Source of the DNA: CAZKHG01 sp964552655
GTDB lineage: Bacteria; Bacteroidota; Bacteroidia; Bacteroidales; Tenuifilaceae
Assembly (NCBI GenBank): GCA_964552655.1
Contig: CAZKHG010000008.1
Coordinates: forward strand, 37,674-101,673
DNA length: 64,000 bases
Reading direction: 5' to 3'
A program made the position numbers and the translations under genes. Within the stretch, counting starts at the first letter, position 1; each line of letters starts with the position of its first letter. The notes under the pieces are model-generated. The model saw only the letters and a program-made list of their open reading frames with translations, ran no database searches and was not told the origin of the DNA. Positions 1 through 8,981 of the stretch are shown here, one piece after another.

Positions 1-194
1 CACAGCAAAGCGGAGGAGGTGTTATTTATTCCCCAAACACCCCTGAAATGTTGGCGAGCAAACTTGCAGAGGTGCTATCAAACCCTGACCAGCTAAAGCA
101 AATGAGCATAAACGGCAGAAATGCAACCGAAACCACATTCAACTCCGTAAACCTGATCCAAAGAATGATAGATATATATAAATCTGTAATATAA
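1..194 (+). CDS. Glycosyltransferase C-terminal end (partial)
   Basis: An open frame enters from the left edge (first full codon at base 3) and stops with TAA at 192-194, giving the last 63 residues. It begins QQSGGGVIYSPNTPEMLASK and continues with a basic/Asn-rich helix (MSINGRNATETTFN). A Gly-rich turn, a 'V.sPntPE.LA.kL..vL.nPd' helix and a final '..ngR..v...Fn' helix are typical of the C-terminus of family GT4 (group 1) glycosyltransferases. The gene upstream cannot be seen, so sugar and acceptor are unknown. The ABC ATPase gene follows after 55 bp and may or may not be in the same transcript. Confidence 0.7.
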   Translation, partial: QQSGGGVIYSPNTPEMLASKLAEVLSNPDQLKQMSINGRNATETTFNSVNLIQRMIDIYKSVI

Positions 195-249
195 TATCTT
201 TGATTATCGGTTTAAATTTGTGTTATCGGCGTTCTAAAACATTTTTATC

Positions 250-927
250 ATGTTAATCGAATTAAAAAACATTGGGAAAACCTTCATAAACCCCGGAACA
301 GATTCCCATAGGGATGTGCTGGTTGATATCAACCTGAAAATCTTTTCTGGCGATTCTGTTGCAATCGTTGGCCCGTCAGGATCAGGAAAGAGTACACTGT
401 TAAATATAATCGGTACCCTCGATTCACCAACGTCGGGGAATATTTTTTTCAAGGGGATGGAGATAGGTTTATTAAATGAAATGCAGCTGGCTCCGATCAG
501 AAATAAAAATATCGGTTTTATTTTTCAGCTCCATCACCTTCTGCCACAGCTAAGCCTTATTGAGAATGTTCTGTTACCGGTTTTACCCCAGAATAGCAAA
601 AAAATTCAAAAAGATGCTACATCCAGAGCAATGGAACTGCTAGAGATTGTTGGTTTGGCAGACCGTATTCACCAACGACCCGGGCAGCTCTCTGGTGGCG
701 AATGCCAAAGAGCGGCTGTGGTAAGAGCTTTAATCAACCAGCCGGAACTTATCCTTGCTGACGAACCAACAGGTTCCCTCGATCAGGATTCCGCCGCTCA
801 GGTTGGCGACTTGCTTGGTAAGATCAACAGCGAATTCAAGGTTGCACTGGTTGTGGTAACGCACTCATTAACACTTGCTGAAAAAATGGGGACTATTTAC
901 CGGCTATCCCATGGAAAACTTGAATAA
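250..927 (+). CDS. ABC transporter ATP-binding protein (LolD/MacB type)
   Basis: A 225-aa ATPase of the MacB/LolD/FtsE class that powers an FtsX-type permease. All nucleotide-binding motifs are intact: Walker A GPSGSGKS (41-48), Q-loop Gln93, signature LSGGECQ (147-153), Walker B ELILADE (166-172), D-loop GSLD, and H-loop His205. The segment GTLDSPTSG after Walker A is characteristic of this subfamily. The ATG at 250 places the first beta strand (MLIELKNIGK) at the N-terminus as usual. The permease gene starts 42 bp downstream, so the two form a pair. Substrate (lipoprotein, peptide or other envelope molecule) cannot be told. Confidence 0.9.
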   Translation: MLIELKNIGKTFINPGTDSHRDVLVDINLKIFSGDSVAIVGPSGSGKSTLLNIIGTLDSPTSGNIFFKGMEIGLLNEMQLAPIRNKNIGFIFQLHHLLPQLSLIENVLLPVLPQNSKKIQKDATSRAMELLEIVGLADRIHQRPGQLSGGECQRAAVVRALINQPELILADEPTGSLDQDSAAQVGDLLGKINSEFKVALVVVTHSLTLAEKMGTIYRLSHGKLE

Positions 928-968
928 CATATTAAATTCAGGCAACCAGTAACCAGAATAAGGCAACA

Positions 969-3900
969 ATGACACTAATTACACTTATCAACCGGAATTT
1001 AAAATTCTACTGGCGACAAAACCTGGCTCTGTTTGCCGGAACAATAATAAGCACAGCTGTTCTCACAGGCGCGCTAATTGTTGGCGATTCAGTTAAACTC
1101 AGCTTAAAGAAGCTGGTTGATGTTCGACTTGGCAATACCCGTTTTGCCCTTCAGTCCAACGACCGATACGTGAGCTCTCAGCTTGCTCAGGATCTTTCAA
1201 ATAAATTAGGAGCCAAGGCTGTTCCTGTTCTGTTACACAAAGGTATTGCTATTAACCCCGAATCTGAAAACAGAATTAATAACGTACAGGTGATTGGCGT
1301 CGATAGCAGTTTCTGGCTTTTATCGGGTAAACCCATGCCAGCCATTAATCAGGATGAGGCTGTAATCAGCTTAAACCTATCTGAACGTTTGAACCTTGAT
1401 CAGGGGGATGATCTCCTGATAAGGATAGGAAACAGCAACCTTGTACCCCGAAATTCCCCTTTTATCCAGGAGTTGCCTCCTTCAATGGCAATTAGGCTAA
1501 GGGTTAAAGCCATTGCTGATGATAACCATCTTGGCAGGTTTAGCCTAAAGAGCAACCAGGTTGCCCCGTTTAATGTTTTTGTTTCGCTTGGTTCACTTTC
1601 AGAGAAATTGGGACTGAAGGGTAAGGTAAACACCATTCTGGTTTTAGGTTCCAAAAATTACCATTTCGATCAGTTTACGCTCGATTCCATCATTTCCGGA
1701 TGCTGGAAACTCGATGATGCGGGGTTGAAAATCCGTGACCTGGCACAAAGAAATACCTACGAGCTGATTTCGGAAAGAATATTCATTGATGAAGCGGTTT
1801 CCGATGCAGTTATGAGGCTGAAACTTACTCATCAACCTGTGATTACCTATCTGGCAAACAGCATCAGCTTTAAAGGGCGTGAAACACCTTACTCATTCGT
1901 TTCGGCAACCAACCTTCCGGTTTCTAAAAAAATTCCCGTTGGATCAGAAATCGTTATTAACAAATGGCTTGCTGATGACCTCAAGGTAAAAATTGGGGAT
2001 TCAATTTCGATGCAATATTTCGTTATTGGTACACTGCGCAAGATCAGGCTGGAGAGCAGTAGGTTCAAGGTGGTTGATATTATACCGGTTAAATCAATCC
2101 TAGTTGATGGCTCGTTGATGCCCCTTTTCCCGGGCTTTGCCGATGCCGGAAGTTGCCACGAATGGAATGCCGATATCCCAATTGATTGGGCTAAAATTCG
2201 CGATAAAGATGAGAAATACTGGAACGATTTTCGTGGAACACCAAAAGCATTTATTTCAGTTGACAAAGGTCTTGAACTTTGGGGAAACAATTTTGGAAGC
2301 TACACATCCTTGAGATTCAATGGTGATGTTGTAAGCAAGGAAGATTTAAAAAAGGAGCTTTTAAGTTCATTAAAACCATCATCTCTGGGGATATTCTTTA
2401 GCCCGGTTTATGATATGGGTTCGCTCGCAGCTGACAATTCCATTGATTTCGGGGGACTGTTTCTTAGCCTGAGCTTTTTTGTGATTGCTGCAGGAGTGCT
2501 TCTTACTTTCCTTATTTATTCGCTGAATATTGAATCGAGGAAACAGGAGATAGGAATGCTCGCGGGTATTGGATTTGATAATAAGCTGATTCTTAAAATA
2601 TGGTTTTATGAGTCACTCCTGGTTTCACTCCTGGGGGCAATTTCCGGGGCTTTAATTGGAATCTCATATAATTATGGTGTTATGCAAGCCCTTAATACTG
2701 TTTGGATTGATGCAGTCAGAACTTCCAGCCTTCAGGTTTTTATCCAGCCTCAAACAATTGTTATTGGCGCTTTTTGCGGGTTTGTTGTTGCATTGATTTC
2801 AATTTACCTGGTGGTGAGACGAAAATTGAAACAGCCCGTTTCATCGTTGATTAAAAACGAATCAGCCTTAAATATGAAGGTTTTAAAAAGTGATGGCAGA
2901 ACAATTTTGCTGATTGCAGCTACATTAATCATTACAGCAATTGGAATTACAATTATTTCATTCATTTCTGCGGATGATGTCAACTCCGGTATGTTTATGA
3001 CAGCTGGTGGACTTTTTATAACTGGTTGCATAGGGCTGTTCGGCTGGTCTTTAAATCGTATTGGGCGCAATTTCTCAGTTAAACCTTTGGGGTTTGTTAG
3101 CCTTGCTGTTAGAAACATGGCAAGGAACAACCGAAGGAGCCTTGCAACAGTAGCGCTACTTTCACTTGGGGTTTTTACCATAATCATTACCGGGGCAAAC
3201 CGCAAGACATTTTATGGCGTTGAGAATAGTAGCAACTCGGGAACCGGCGGTTATGATTTTTGGGTTGAAACTTCAGTTCCGGTTGAGTACGATCTGAATA
3301 CTTCTGAGGGTAGGGGTAAGGTGGGTTTGGGCGATTCTGTTTTTGCCAAAGTTCGTTTTATTCAGTTTCACGACCTCGATGGCGATGATGCCAGTTGTCT
3401 AAACCTGAATCTGGTTGGTCAGCCCCGGATTCTTGGCATCAACCCTGATGAGTTCAATGCCAGACGGGCATTCTCATTTGCAAAACTTAAAAAAGGCACA
3501 AATCAGGAACATCCTTGGCTGAACCTGAAGGGTGATCTTCTCAGCAAGGTTATTCCCGCCATTGCCGACCAGACAGTACTAACCTGGGGGCTAAAAAAGA
3601 ACGTTGGGGACACGCTTCACTACTTGAATGAGAAAGGGGAGAGGCTTAGCCTTGTGGTTATTGGAAGCCTTAATAATTCTGTCTTTCAGGGGAATATCCT
3701 GATTGATGATAGCATATTTATCAGGAATTTTCCATCTGCCGGAGGTTCAAAGGTAATGCTAATAGATGACCCTGGAGAAGCCGGGGACAATTTTGCTCAG
3801 ATACTTTCCAACACGTTAACCGATTATGGTTTTGAGATAGCTTCAACCTCGCAAAGATTAGCCGAATTCAACTCAATTACGAATACCTACCTCAACGTTT

Positions 3901-4265
3901 TCATGGTATTGGGAGGATTGGGTGTAATGATTGGCACTATTGGGCTGGGAGTTGTATTGCTTCGCAATATGCTGGAACGTAGAAGCGAAATAGCCCTGCT
4001 AGTGGCATTAGGATATCAGAAAAAGCAAGTCTTTTGGATAATTATTTATGAGAATCTATTCTTATTATTGGCTGGGATAATAATTGGAATTATATCAGCT
4101 TTTATTGGTATTCTTCCTTCATTGATATCCCCATCATTTGTGATCCCCGGAGGATTTATGTTTATTCTGGTCTTTGTAGTTTTACTAAGTGGAATAGTAT
4201 CAATTTACCTACCTGCAAAATCAGCGATAAAAGGAAATATTATTAACGGGTTAAGAGAGGAGTAG
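969..4265 (+). CDS. Large FtsX-family ABC transporter permease
   Basis: A 1098-aa inner-membrane permease, partner of the upstream ATPase. It has an N-terminal membrane segment (about 15-42), a long periplasmic region, a first FtsX-like block of membrane helices (about 485-640, including the 'E.RKQEIGMLAGIGF' coupling-type segment), two to three further helices (about 650-740), a second periplasmic region and a C-terminal FtsX block (about 985-1095, 'RRSEIALLVALGY'). The two 'R..EI..L.alG' segments are the usual FtsX/MacB cytoplasmic motifs. It is about twice a MacB-type permease in length, resembling two permease halves joined, as is common for this Bacteroidetes family. Transported substrate unknown. 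Confidence 0.85.
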   Translation: MTLITLINRNLKFYWRQNLALFAGTIISTAVLTGALIVGDSVKLSLKKLVDVRLGNTRFALQSNDRYVSSQLAQDLSNKLGAKAVPVLLHKGIAINPESENRINNVQVIGVDSSFWLLSGKPMPAINQDEAVISLNLSERLNLDQGDDLLIRIGNSNLVPRNSPFIQELPPSMAIRLRVKAIADDNHLGRFSLKSNQVAPFNVFVSLGSLSEKLGLKGKVNTILVLGSKNYHFDQFTLDSIISGCWKLDDAGLKIRDLAQRNTYELISERIFIDEAVSDAVMRLKLTHQPVITYLANSISFKGRETPYSFVSATNLPVSKKIPVGSEIVINKWLADDLKVKIGDSISMQYFVIGTLRKIRLESSRFKVVDIIPVKSILVDGSLMPLFPGFADAGSCHEWNADIPIDWAKIRDKDEKYWNDFRGTPKAFISVDKGLELWGNNFGSYTSLRFNGDVVSKEDLKKELLSSLKPSSLGIFFSPVYDMGSLAADNSIDFGGLFLSLSFFVIAAGVLLTFLIYSLNIESRKQEIGMLAGIGFDNKLILKIWFYESLLVSLLGAISGALIGISYNYGVMQALNTVWIDAVRTSSLQVFIQPQTIVIGAFCGFVVALISIYLVVRRKLKQPVSSLIKNESALNMKVLKSDGRTILLIAATLIITAIGITIISFISADDVNSGMFMTAGGLFITGCIGLFGWSLNRIGRNFSVKPLGFVSLAVRNMARNNRRSLATVALLSLGVFTIIITGANRKTFYGVENSSNSGTGGYDFWVETSVPVEYDLNTSEGRGKVGLGDSVFAKVRFIQFHDLDGDDASCLNLNLVGQPRILGINPDEFNARRAFSFAKLKKGTNQEHPWLNLKGDLLSKVIPAIADQTVLTWGLKKNVGDTLHYLNEKGERLSLVVIGSLNNSVFQGNILIDDSIFIRNFPSAGGSKVMLIDDPGEAGDNFAQILSNTLTDYGFEIASTSQRLAEFNSITNTYLNVFMVLGGLGVMIGTIGLGVVLLRNMLERRSEIALLVALGYQKKQVFWIIIYENLFLLLAGIIIGIISAFIGILPSLISPSFVIPGGFMFILVFVVLLSGIVSIYLPAKSAIKGNIINGLREE

Positions 4266-4323
4266 TTTTATCACTTTACAAAACATAAATCGTTGATCAT
4301 CAATCAAAAACATTGTGATTTTG

Positions 4324-4354
4324 TTTGTTTATTTATTAGTATTTTCTATTTTTG
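4324..4354 (+). promoter_or_regulatory. Bacteroidetes-type promoter for the caspase-family gene
   Basis: TTTG at 4324-4327, exactly 19 bases, then TATTTTTG at 4347-4354, which fits TTTG-N19-TAnnTTTG perfectly. The start codon at 4384 is 29 bases downstream, leaving a short leader. It indicates that the caspase-family gene is transcribed separately from the ABC pair. Confidence 0.75.
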
Positions 4355-4383
4355 TTAGATTAACAAATCAATAGCAATTAATT

Positions 4384-6750
4384 ATGAAGCAATTCATCAC
4401 TTTTCTTCTTTTTGTAATATCAATAAATAGTTTTGGGCAGGATTATTTTAAGTATTTAGATAGAATTGAGAAGGTTGGTGAAAATGATTACCAGTATGAG
4501 CAATGTTCAAGTGATGATGGTAAATATTGGGCAGCAGTGACTTCATCTGGAATAAAAATTATTGATATTACTAATTTTAAGTTGATAAAGTATATCCCAC
4601 TTGACCTAACAGAAGTTGGAACAGCTTCTTTCTTTCATAACAGTGATAGTATTCTAGTTTCAGGAAATACAAAAAAAGGTGCTGTTGCAATGATAATCAA
4701 TTGGCGCAAGAGTATTGTATTGAAACAAATTAATCCCTTTGGATATGGAGAGTTTGCTTTTAATGCACCTAGCACGGCTTCTAGGAATTTTCTAATCTGT
4801 GTAGATAAAGAAAACCAGATTATTATTTTAAATAAAAGGAATCTTCTGTCGGTCAATAAAATCTTATTGAAGGAAAATGGCAAAAAAATATACAATTTAA
4901 TTATTAGTAGTGATGAAAAATTAATTGCCATAAATCAGTGGAAAATCGGAAGATCAAACCTAATAGTTTATGATATTAGTGGGGACATTAAGTATTCATA
5001 CCAATATAAGGACTTTATTACTGGGTTATCATTCACCGAATTAAATGATATATATGTTTTAGTTGGCTGGATCAAGAGCTATTATACTATTTTTAAAGTT
5101 GAGCCAAACTTTATTGATCAAAAAATTGTTTTTGATAAGACGCATTTTCCATCTGATTCTAGATTACTGTCTTTAAATTATTTAGATAAAAATATATTAT
5201 TTTATGGAGGTGGATCATTTAATTTTGAAATTGAAACTCGTGGAAGTAGATTGACTTGTGAATATCTAAATGATAACAAGAAAGAATCATATACTGGATT
5301 AACTTTAAATTATATTGGTGAAAGCCAGAAAAGATATAATACCAAATATAGTATTAGTAAATTAGTAAATGACATTGTAATATATCCGGTAGCCTATGAA
5401 AATTTCAATTATGTTATTGATATTAAGAACAAAAAACTATTAGGATATATTTATCATATTGGGAAAAATATTGCTTTTGTTTCTTCAGATGGACGCTTTA
5501 CAGGGGATAAAGAAGCCATAGCAAATTTAAGATACAATTATCCCAAAATATCGGACAAACCACTTATATCCCAAATAGACCAATTTTATACTCCAAAACT
5601 TTTTAACCAGTTTTTGCAAAACACAGGAGAGTTAAATTCTCTTGCTGATTTATCGAAGGTAATTTCATTATCCCCTGAGATAAGAATAGTAAAACCAGAT
5701 AGTATCTTAAAATCCTCGTCGAATAGAGTAAAAATATCATTCGTAACCAAGGATAAAGGTGATGGTATAAAACAAGTAAATTACTTTATTAATGGCAAAC
5801 TTGTGAATGAGGATACTAGGGGTTTCAAACAGGCAAGTGGAACAACCGAATCAGGTGAGTTTATTCTAGCTCCGGGTACTAATGTTATACAGGCTGTAGC
5901 TGTTAGCAACAATGGTTATCAGTCATCCCCCGATCAAATAGTTGTTGATTATAAGGGTGCCAATGCCGAATCAAACCTTTTTCTGCTTACCATTGGACTG
6001 AATGAGTATAAAAACCCTAAGTACAAATTGAGTTATTCTGTTGCTGATGCAAATGCATTTACTGATCAGGTCAAATCAAATGCATTAGGTATTTTTAAAA
6101 ATATCTACCCAACAGTCATATTAAATAAGGATGCAACTAAAATCAATATCTTAAATGTACTTAATGATATTATTCCAAAGGTTGCAGAAACAGATGTATT
6201 TGTTATTTATTATGCGGGTCATGGGGTAATGAGTGAGGGATCAGCAACTAATCCTAAAGATTTCTTCCTAGTTCTACATGATATAACTCAACTATATGGT
6301 AATGATGAACTTTTGGCACAAAAAGGGATATCAGCCGCTGAACTACGTGAGCTTTGCAAAAAGATTAAAGCACAAAAGCAGCTAGTGCTGCTAGATGCTT
6401 GTCAAAGTGGTGGTGCCACAGAAACATTTGCCATGAGAGGAGTTGCAGAAGAAAAAGCAATAACCCAGCTTGCCCAATCAACAGGTGCTTTTTTAATCTC
6501 ATCTACAAGTAGTGAACAGTATGCTTCTGAGTTTTCACAACTTGGACATGGAGTTTTTACATATGCATTATTGGAAGGTTTAAAAGGAAAGGCTGACGGA
6601 GGTGATTTGGATAAAAAGATTACAATAAAGGAGTTGGAATCCTACCTGAACGATATTATACCGGAGTTGACAGAAAAGTTCAGAGGAACAGCACAATTTC
6701 CTCAATCTTGGTCAAAAGGAATGGATTTCCCAATTGTTACATATAAATAG
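4384..6750 (+). CDS. Secreted caspase-family (peptidase C14) protein with N-terminal beta-propeller-like region
   Basis: A 788-aa protein with a signal peptide (MKQFITFLLFVISINSFGQ). Residues about 25-400 are beta-rich with repeated 'D..K..aa..s.gi.iiDi' elements like a WD40-type propeller. Residues about 430-525 look like an Ig-type domain ending before a short linker. The C-terminal caspase fold carries the His/Cys dyad: His613 in YYAGHG and Cys673 in LLDACQSGG, each with its standard context. It probably cleaves after a basic residue, as metacaspase-like prokaryotic members do, but the substrate is unknown. It has its own promoter and converges on the pseudouridine synthase gene with only 2 bp between stop codons. 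Confidence 0.85.
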   Translation: MKQFITFLLFVISINSFGQDYFKYLDRIEKVGENDYQYEQCSSDDGKYWAAVTSSGIKIIDITNFKLIKYIPLDLTEVGTASFFHNSDSILVSGNTKKGAVAMIINWRKSIVLKQINPFGYGEFAFNAPSTASRNFLICVDKENQIIILNKRNLLSVNKILLKENGKKIYNLIISSDEKLIAINQWKIGRSNLIVYDISGDIKYSYQYKDFITGLSFTELNDIYVLVGWIKSYYTIFKVEPNFIDQKIVFDKTHFPSDSRLLSLNYLDKNILFYGGGSFNFEIETRGSRLTCEYLNDNKKESYTGLTLNYIGESQKRYNTKYSISKLVNDIVIYPVAYENFNYVIDIKNKKLLGYIYHIGKNIAFVSSDGRFTGDKEAIANLRYNYPKISDKPLISQIDQFYTPKLFNQFLQNTGELNSLADLSKVISLSPEIRIVKPDSILKSSSNRVKISFVTKDKGDGIKQVNYFINGKLVNEDTRGFKQASGTTESGEFILAPGTNVIQAVAVSNNGYQSSPDQIVVDYKGANAESNLFLLTIGLNEYKNPKYKLSYSVADANAFTDQVKSNALGIFKNIYPTVILNKDATKINILNVLNDIIPKVAETDVFVIYYAGHGVMSEGSATNPKDFFLVLHDITQLYGNDELLAQKGISAAELRELCKKIKAQKQLVLLDACQSGGATETFAMRGVAEEKAITQLAQSTGAFLISSTSSEQYASEFSQLGHGVFTYALLEGLKGKADGGDLDKKITIKELESYLNDIIPELTEKFRGTAQFPQSWSKGMDFPIVTYK

Positions 6751-6752
6751 AA

Positions 6753-7661
6753 CTAAAAAAGTTTCAGAAAAACCTTAGGTATTTCCGTTTCAAAATGAAG
6801 TGTCTTCTTATCAATAGGATGGGTAAAGGTTAGAACCTTGGCATGTAGTCCTAATCGCTTTATTGGATTTGTTTTTGCCCCATACTTTTTATCCCCAATA
6901 ACACTATGCCCGATAGCCTGCATGTGAACTCTGATCTGGTTTTTCCTTCCCGTTTCAAGGTTTACCTCAAGTAGGGAGTATTTATCATTCTTTTTAACCA
7001 CTTTAAAATGGGTAACTGCTTTCTGACCGCTATTGGGATCCTGACTTGAATAAACTATTAAAGCCTTACTTTCATGCAAGTAAGAAATAATTGTACCCTT
7101 TTTTTCTTCAATTGGCCCCTCAACAACAGCAACATAAGTGCGTTCGATTATAGTATCATTCCATCTTTCCTGAAGTTTTGCCTGAATCTCCTCACTTTTG
7201 GCGAATATCATAATCCCCGATGTCTCCCTGTCAAGCCGGTGTACCACAAAAATTCTGTTGGAAGCACTCTCTTCTTTTACATGCTTGCTTAGAATGCTAT
7301 AAGCTGTAAGTTCTTTTTCTTTCTCTGTTGATATGGAGAGTATTCCGGCTTCCTTTTCAATAACTATTATATGCTGATCTTCATATATGATTTTAATGCC
7401 TTTGTATTCCTTTCTGATTCGTACCTTATTCCAGTTTATGGTCACCTGCTGTCCGGGATTTAAGGGTTTATTGAACCACGTTACCACCTCTCCGTCAACC
7501 GAGATATGCCCATCATTGAGTAGCGTCTTAAAATTATCACGATTTTTACCAGGAACATTAGCGATTAAGAATTTCATTAACACAGTATTTTCAGCCACTT
7601 CTAGGCGTAATTCAGGTTTATTTGTACCGCTCCTTCTATCTTTTTTATTAATTTTTTCCAT
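6753..7661 (-). CDS. RluA-family 23S rRNA/tRNA pseudouridine synthase
   Basis: A 302-aa enzyme that isomerises uridine to pseudouridine in structured RNA. An N-terminal S4-like RNA-binding region (about 25-80, 'L..LL.dg.isVdG') precedes the catalytic domain. The RluA motif HRLDRETSG is at 141-149, with Asp144 as nucleophile. 'TGRKNQIRVHMQ' and 'LGLHAKVLTF' further on are standard family blocks. A paralogue group cannot be assigned (RluC/RluD-like). It lies 5 bp downstream of ywbE on the same strand, in a two-gene operon. Confidence 0.92.
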   Translation of the reverse strand: MEKINKKDRRSGTNKPELRLEVAENTVLMKFLIANVPGKNRDNFKTLLNDGHISVDGEVVTWFNKPLNPGQQVTINWNKVRIRKEYKGIKIIYEDQHIIVIEKEAGILSISTEKEKELTAYSILSKHVKEESASNRIFVVHRLDRETSGIMIFAKSEEIQAKLQERWNDTIIERTYVAVVEGPIEEKKGTIISYLHESKALIVYSSQDPNSGQKAVTHFKVVKKNDKYSLLEVNLETGRKNQIRVHMQAIGHSVIGDKKYGAKTNPIKRLGLHAKVLTFTHPIDKKTLHFETEIPKVFLKLF

Positions 7662-7666
7662 TGTAT

Positions 7667-7861
7667 TTAATCAAGTATTTCTTTCACTCTTCCGATTTGG
7701 CCATCCTCCAACCTAACTTTGATTCCTCTGTGATGAACTGCAGTGCTGGTAAGAATATCTTTAACAAACCCCTCGGTTGTTCTTCCTGTCTGTTGATCTT
7801 TTTTTAGAATGATTAAAACGTGTACTCCGGGTTTTATATTTATTCGCTTTGTTCCATCCAT
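7667..7861 (-). CDS. ywbE: YwbE family protein (DUF2196)
   Basis: A 64-aa protein, 'MDGTKRINIKPGVHVLIILK' at the start and 'GIKVRLEDGQIGRVKEIL' at the end, which matches the whole length of the small YwbE family. It is predicted to be an all-beta, cytoplasmic protein of unknown biochemical role. It precedes the pseudouridine synthase gene by 5 bp, so the pair share one transcript, which hints at an RNA-related role but does not prove it. Confidence 0.85.
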   Translation of the reverse strand: MDGTKRINIKPGVHVLIILKKDQQTGRTTEGFVKDILTSTAVHHRGIKVRLEDGQIGRVKEILD

Positions 7862-7864
7862 AGG

Positions 7865-7894
7865 TTGATGATTATAAAATAATCATCAAAGATA
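7865..7894 (-). promoter_or_regulatory. Promoter -7 element overlapped by a perfect inverted repeat
   Basis: On the minus strand TATCTTTG (plus 7887-7894) matches TAnnTTTG and lies 26 bases before the ywbE start. A TTTG-like element sits about 22 bases further upstream (7917-7920). Immediately downstream, and overlapping the -7 element by three bases, is a perfect 11-bp inverted repeat with a 3-base spacer (7865-7875 and 7879-7889, arm TTGATGATTAT). It would fold in the mRNA leader or act as an operator over the start point. Confidence 0.55.
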
Positions 7895-7963
7895 TTAAAA
7901 ATAAAAGGGCACACTCCAAAAATGGTTGTACCCCTTAATTATATGATAGTAACATTAGGTATT

Positions 7964-8386
7964 TTATTCTTCTAAAGAGCATTTATTCATCACAACATCC
8001 ATGAGATAACCCGTGCAAATCCCTTTAATTTTCAGAGTTTCTCCGGATTTTATTTTGGCAGGGTTAATTGCAGTTCTATCAAAACTGCACATTACGCCTG
8101 ATATGCTTTCGGAATTTTTAAGGTAAACCGATACCCCTGTGCTGTCCTCTTTAATATTATCCACGGTTCCCGTAACAAGTATAATTTTATCGAGGAATGC
8201 TATGTTTGCTGAATCTTCGTTATTCTCAAATTTATTAAGAAGCTCGCTTGCTGAAATCTCAATGTCAGCAATTTTGCCTGAAACGCTGGTTTCAGATGCC
8301 CTAAAGGTATATCTCCAAACGGCTATTGCAATTAAAATTCCGAGTACAACCAGCGCAATGGCAAACCTGATAATCCTGTTTTTCAT
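7964..8386 (-). CDS. Membrane-anchored OB-fold (tRNA_anti-like) protein
   Basis: A 140-aa protein with one N-terminal membrane segment (about 6-24) and a C-terminal OB-fold of the tRNA_anti-like family: 'ILVTGTVDNIKEDSTGVSVY' followed by 'VMCSFDR' and 'KIKGICTGYLMDVVMNKC'. In this family the OB-fold is usually extracytoplasmic and not RNA-binding. Three cysteines (in VMCSF, GICTG and NKCS) are conserved-looking. It is the last gene of the haem-lipoprotein/DUF5777/YceI operon, 10 bp after yceI, a common neighbour of such genes. Confidence 0.75.
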   Translation of the reverse strand: MKNRIIRFAIALVVLGILIAIAVWRYTFRASETSVSGKIADIEISASELLNKFENNEDSANIAFLDKIILVTGTVDNIKEDSTGVSVYLKNSESISGVMCSFDRTAINPAKIKSGETLKIKGICTGYLMDVVMNKCSLEE

Positions 8387-8396
8387 ATTACTGGCA

Positions 8397-8939
8397 TTAA
8401 TTGGTGTATGGCAACTCTACTGTTACCTCAACCTCCTTGGCAATTTTCGATTCCACCAGGGCGGGAATTACAATGCCAAAATTTTTAGGTGCAATGGTAA
8501 ATTTGGCTTTACCCGTTACAACCCCGTTTAATATTTCAATTGATCCGGTTGTATTAATAGGCTGGGTTACCCCGTGAATGGTGAGATCCCCGGAGACTTC
8601 AGCAGGGTAGGTTCCATCCTTTTTGAAGTCAATTTTATCCAGGTTTGTTATTTTCCCCTTAAACGAAGCCTTTGGGAACTTGGTTGATTCCATATAGTTC
8701 TCGTTAAAATGCTCCTGCATCAAGGCAACCTTAAACTCAAAGGATTTAATGAGGATGCTTATTTGAATATCACCTGTTGCGGGATCAAGAATGCTTACAG
8801 AGGCTTTGTTATGCGCTTCGATGTCTTCAACGGCAGTGTGGGAGTAGAACCATACGTGACCTGTTTTAGAGATTAGTTTCTGAGCGAATCCCAATTGGGT
8901 AATGGCAATAAAAGCCAGGGCTAAAATTTTCGTTTTCAT
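8397..8939 (-). CDS. YceI family periplasmic protein
   Basis: A 180-aa exported protein (signal peptide about 1-19, ending GFAQ) with a single YceI-like lipocalin domain. Seen are the 'S.tGHVWFYSHTAVEDIEA' start, 'FKGKITNLDKIDFKKDGTYP' and 'V.GDLTIHGVTQPI.TTGSI'. Family members bind isoprenoids or other lipids in a beta-barrel pocket. Gene order places it after a DUF5777 barrel and haem-motif lipoproteins, a combination that suggests a lipid or quinone-linked electron-transfer role, which is inference. Confidence 0.9.
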   Translation of the reverse strand: MKTKILALAFIAITQLGFAQKLISKTGHVWFYSHTAVEDIEAHNKASVSILDPATGDIQISILIKSFEFKVALMQEHFNENYMESTKFPKASFKGKITNLDKIDFKKDGTYPAEVSGDLTIHGVTQPINTTGSIEILNGVVTGKAKFTIAPKNFGIVIPALVESKIAKEVEVTVELPYTN

Positions 8940-8981
8940 AGTTGTAGAACTTTTGTGTTATTAACTAGAACAATTAAACCG

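Noticed and set aside
1889..3205. Two 133-codon antisense frames inside the permease gene
   Set aside because: They are shadows of a strong coding frame and show no recognisable domain.
4293..4307. TTGATCATCAATCAA as an FNR box
   Set aside because: Half-sites are spaced by one or five bases instead of four, and the perfect promoter element follows separately.
6600..6750. Type IX secretion sorting domain at the end of the caspase protein
   Set aside because: The last residues (SWSKGMDFPIVTYK) do not match the C-terminal sorting domain pattern.
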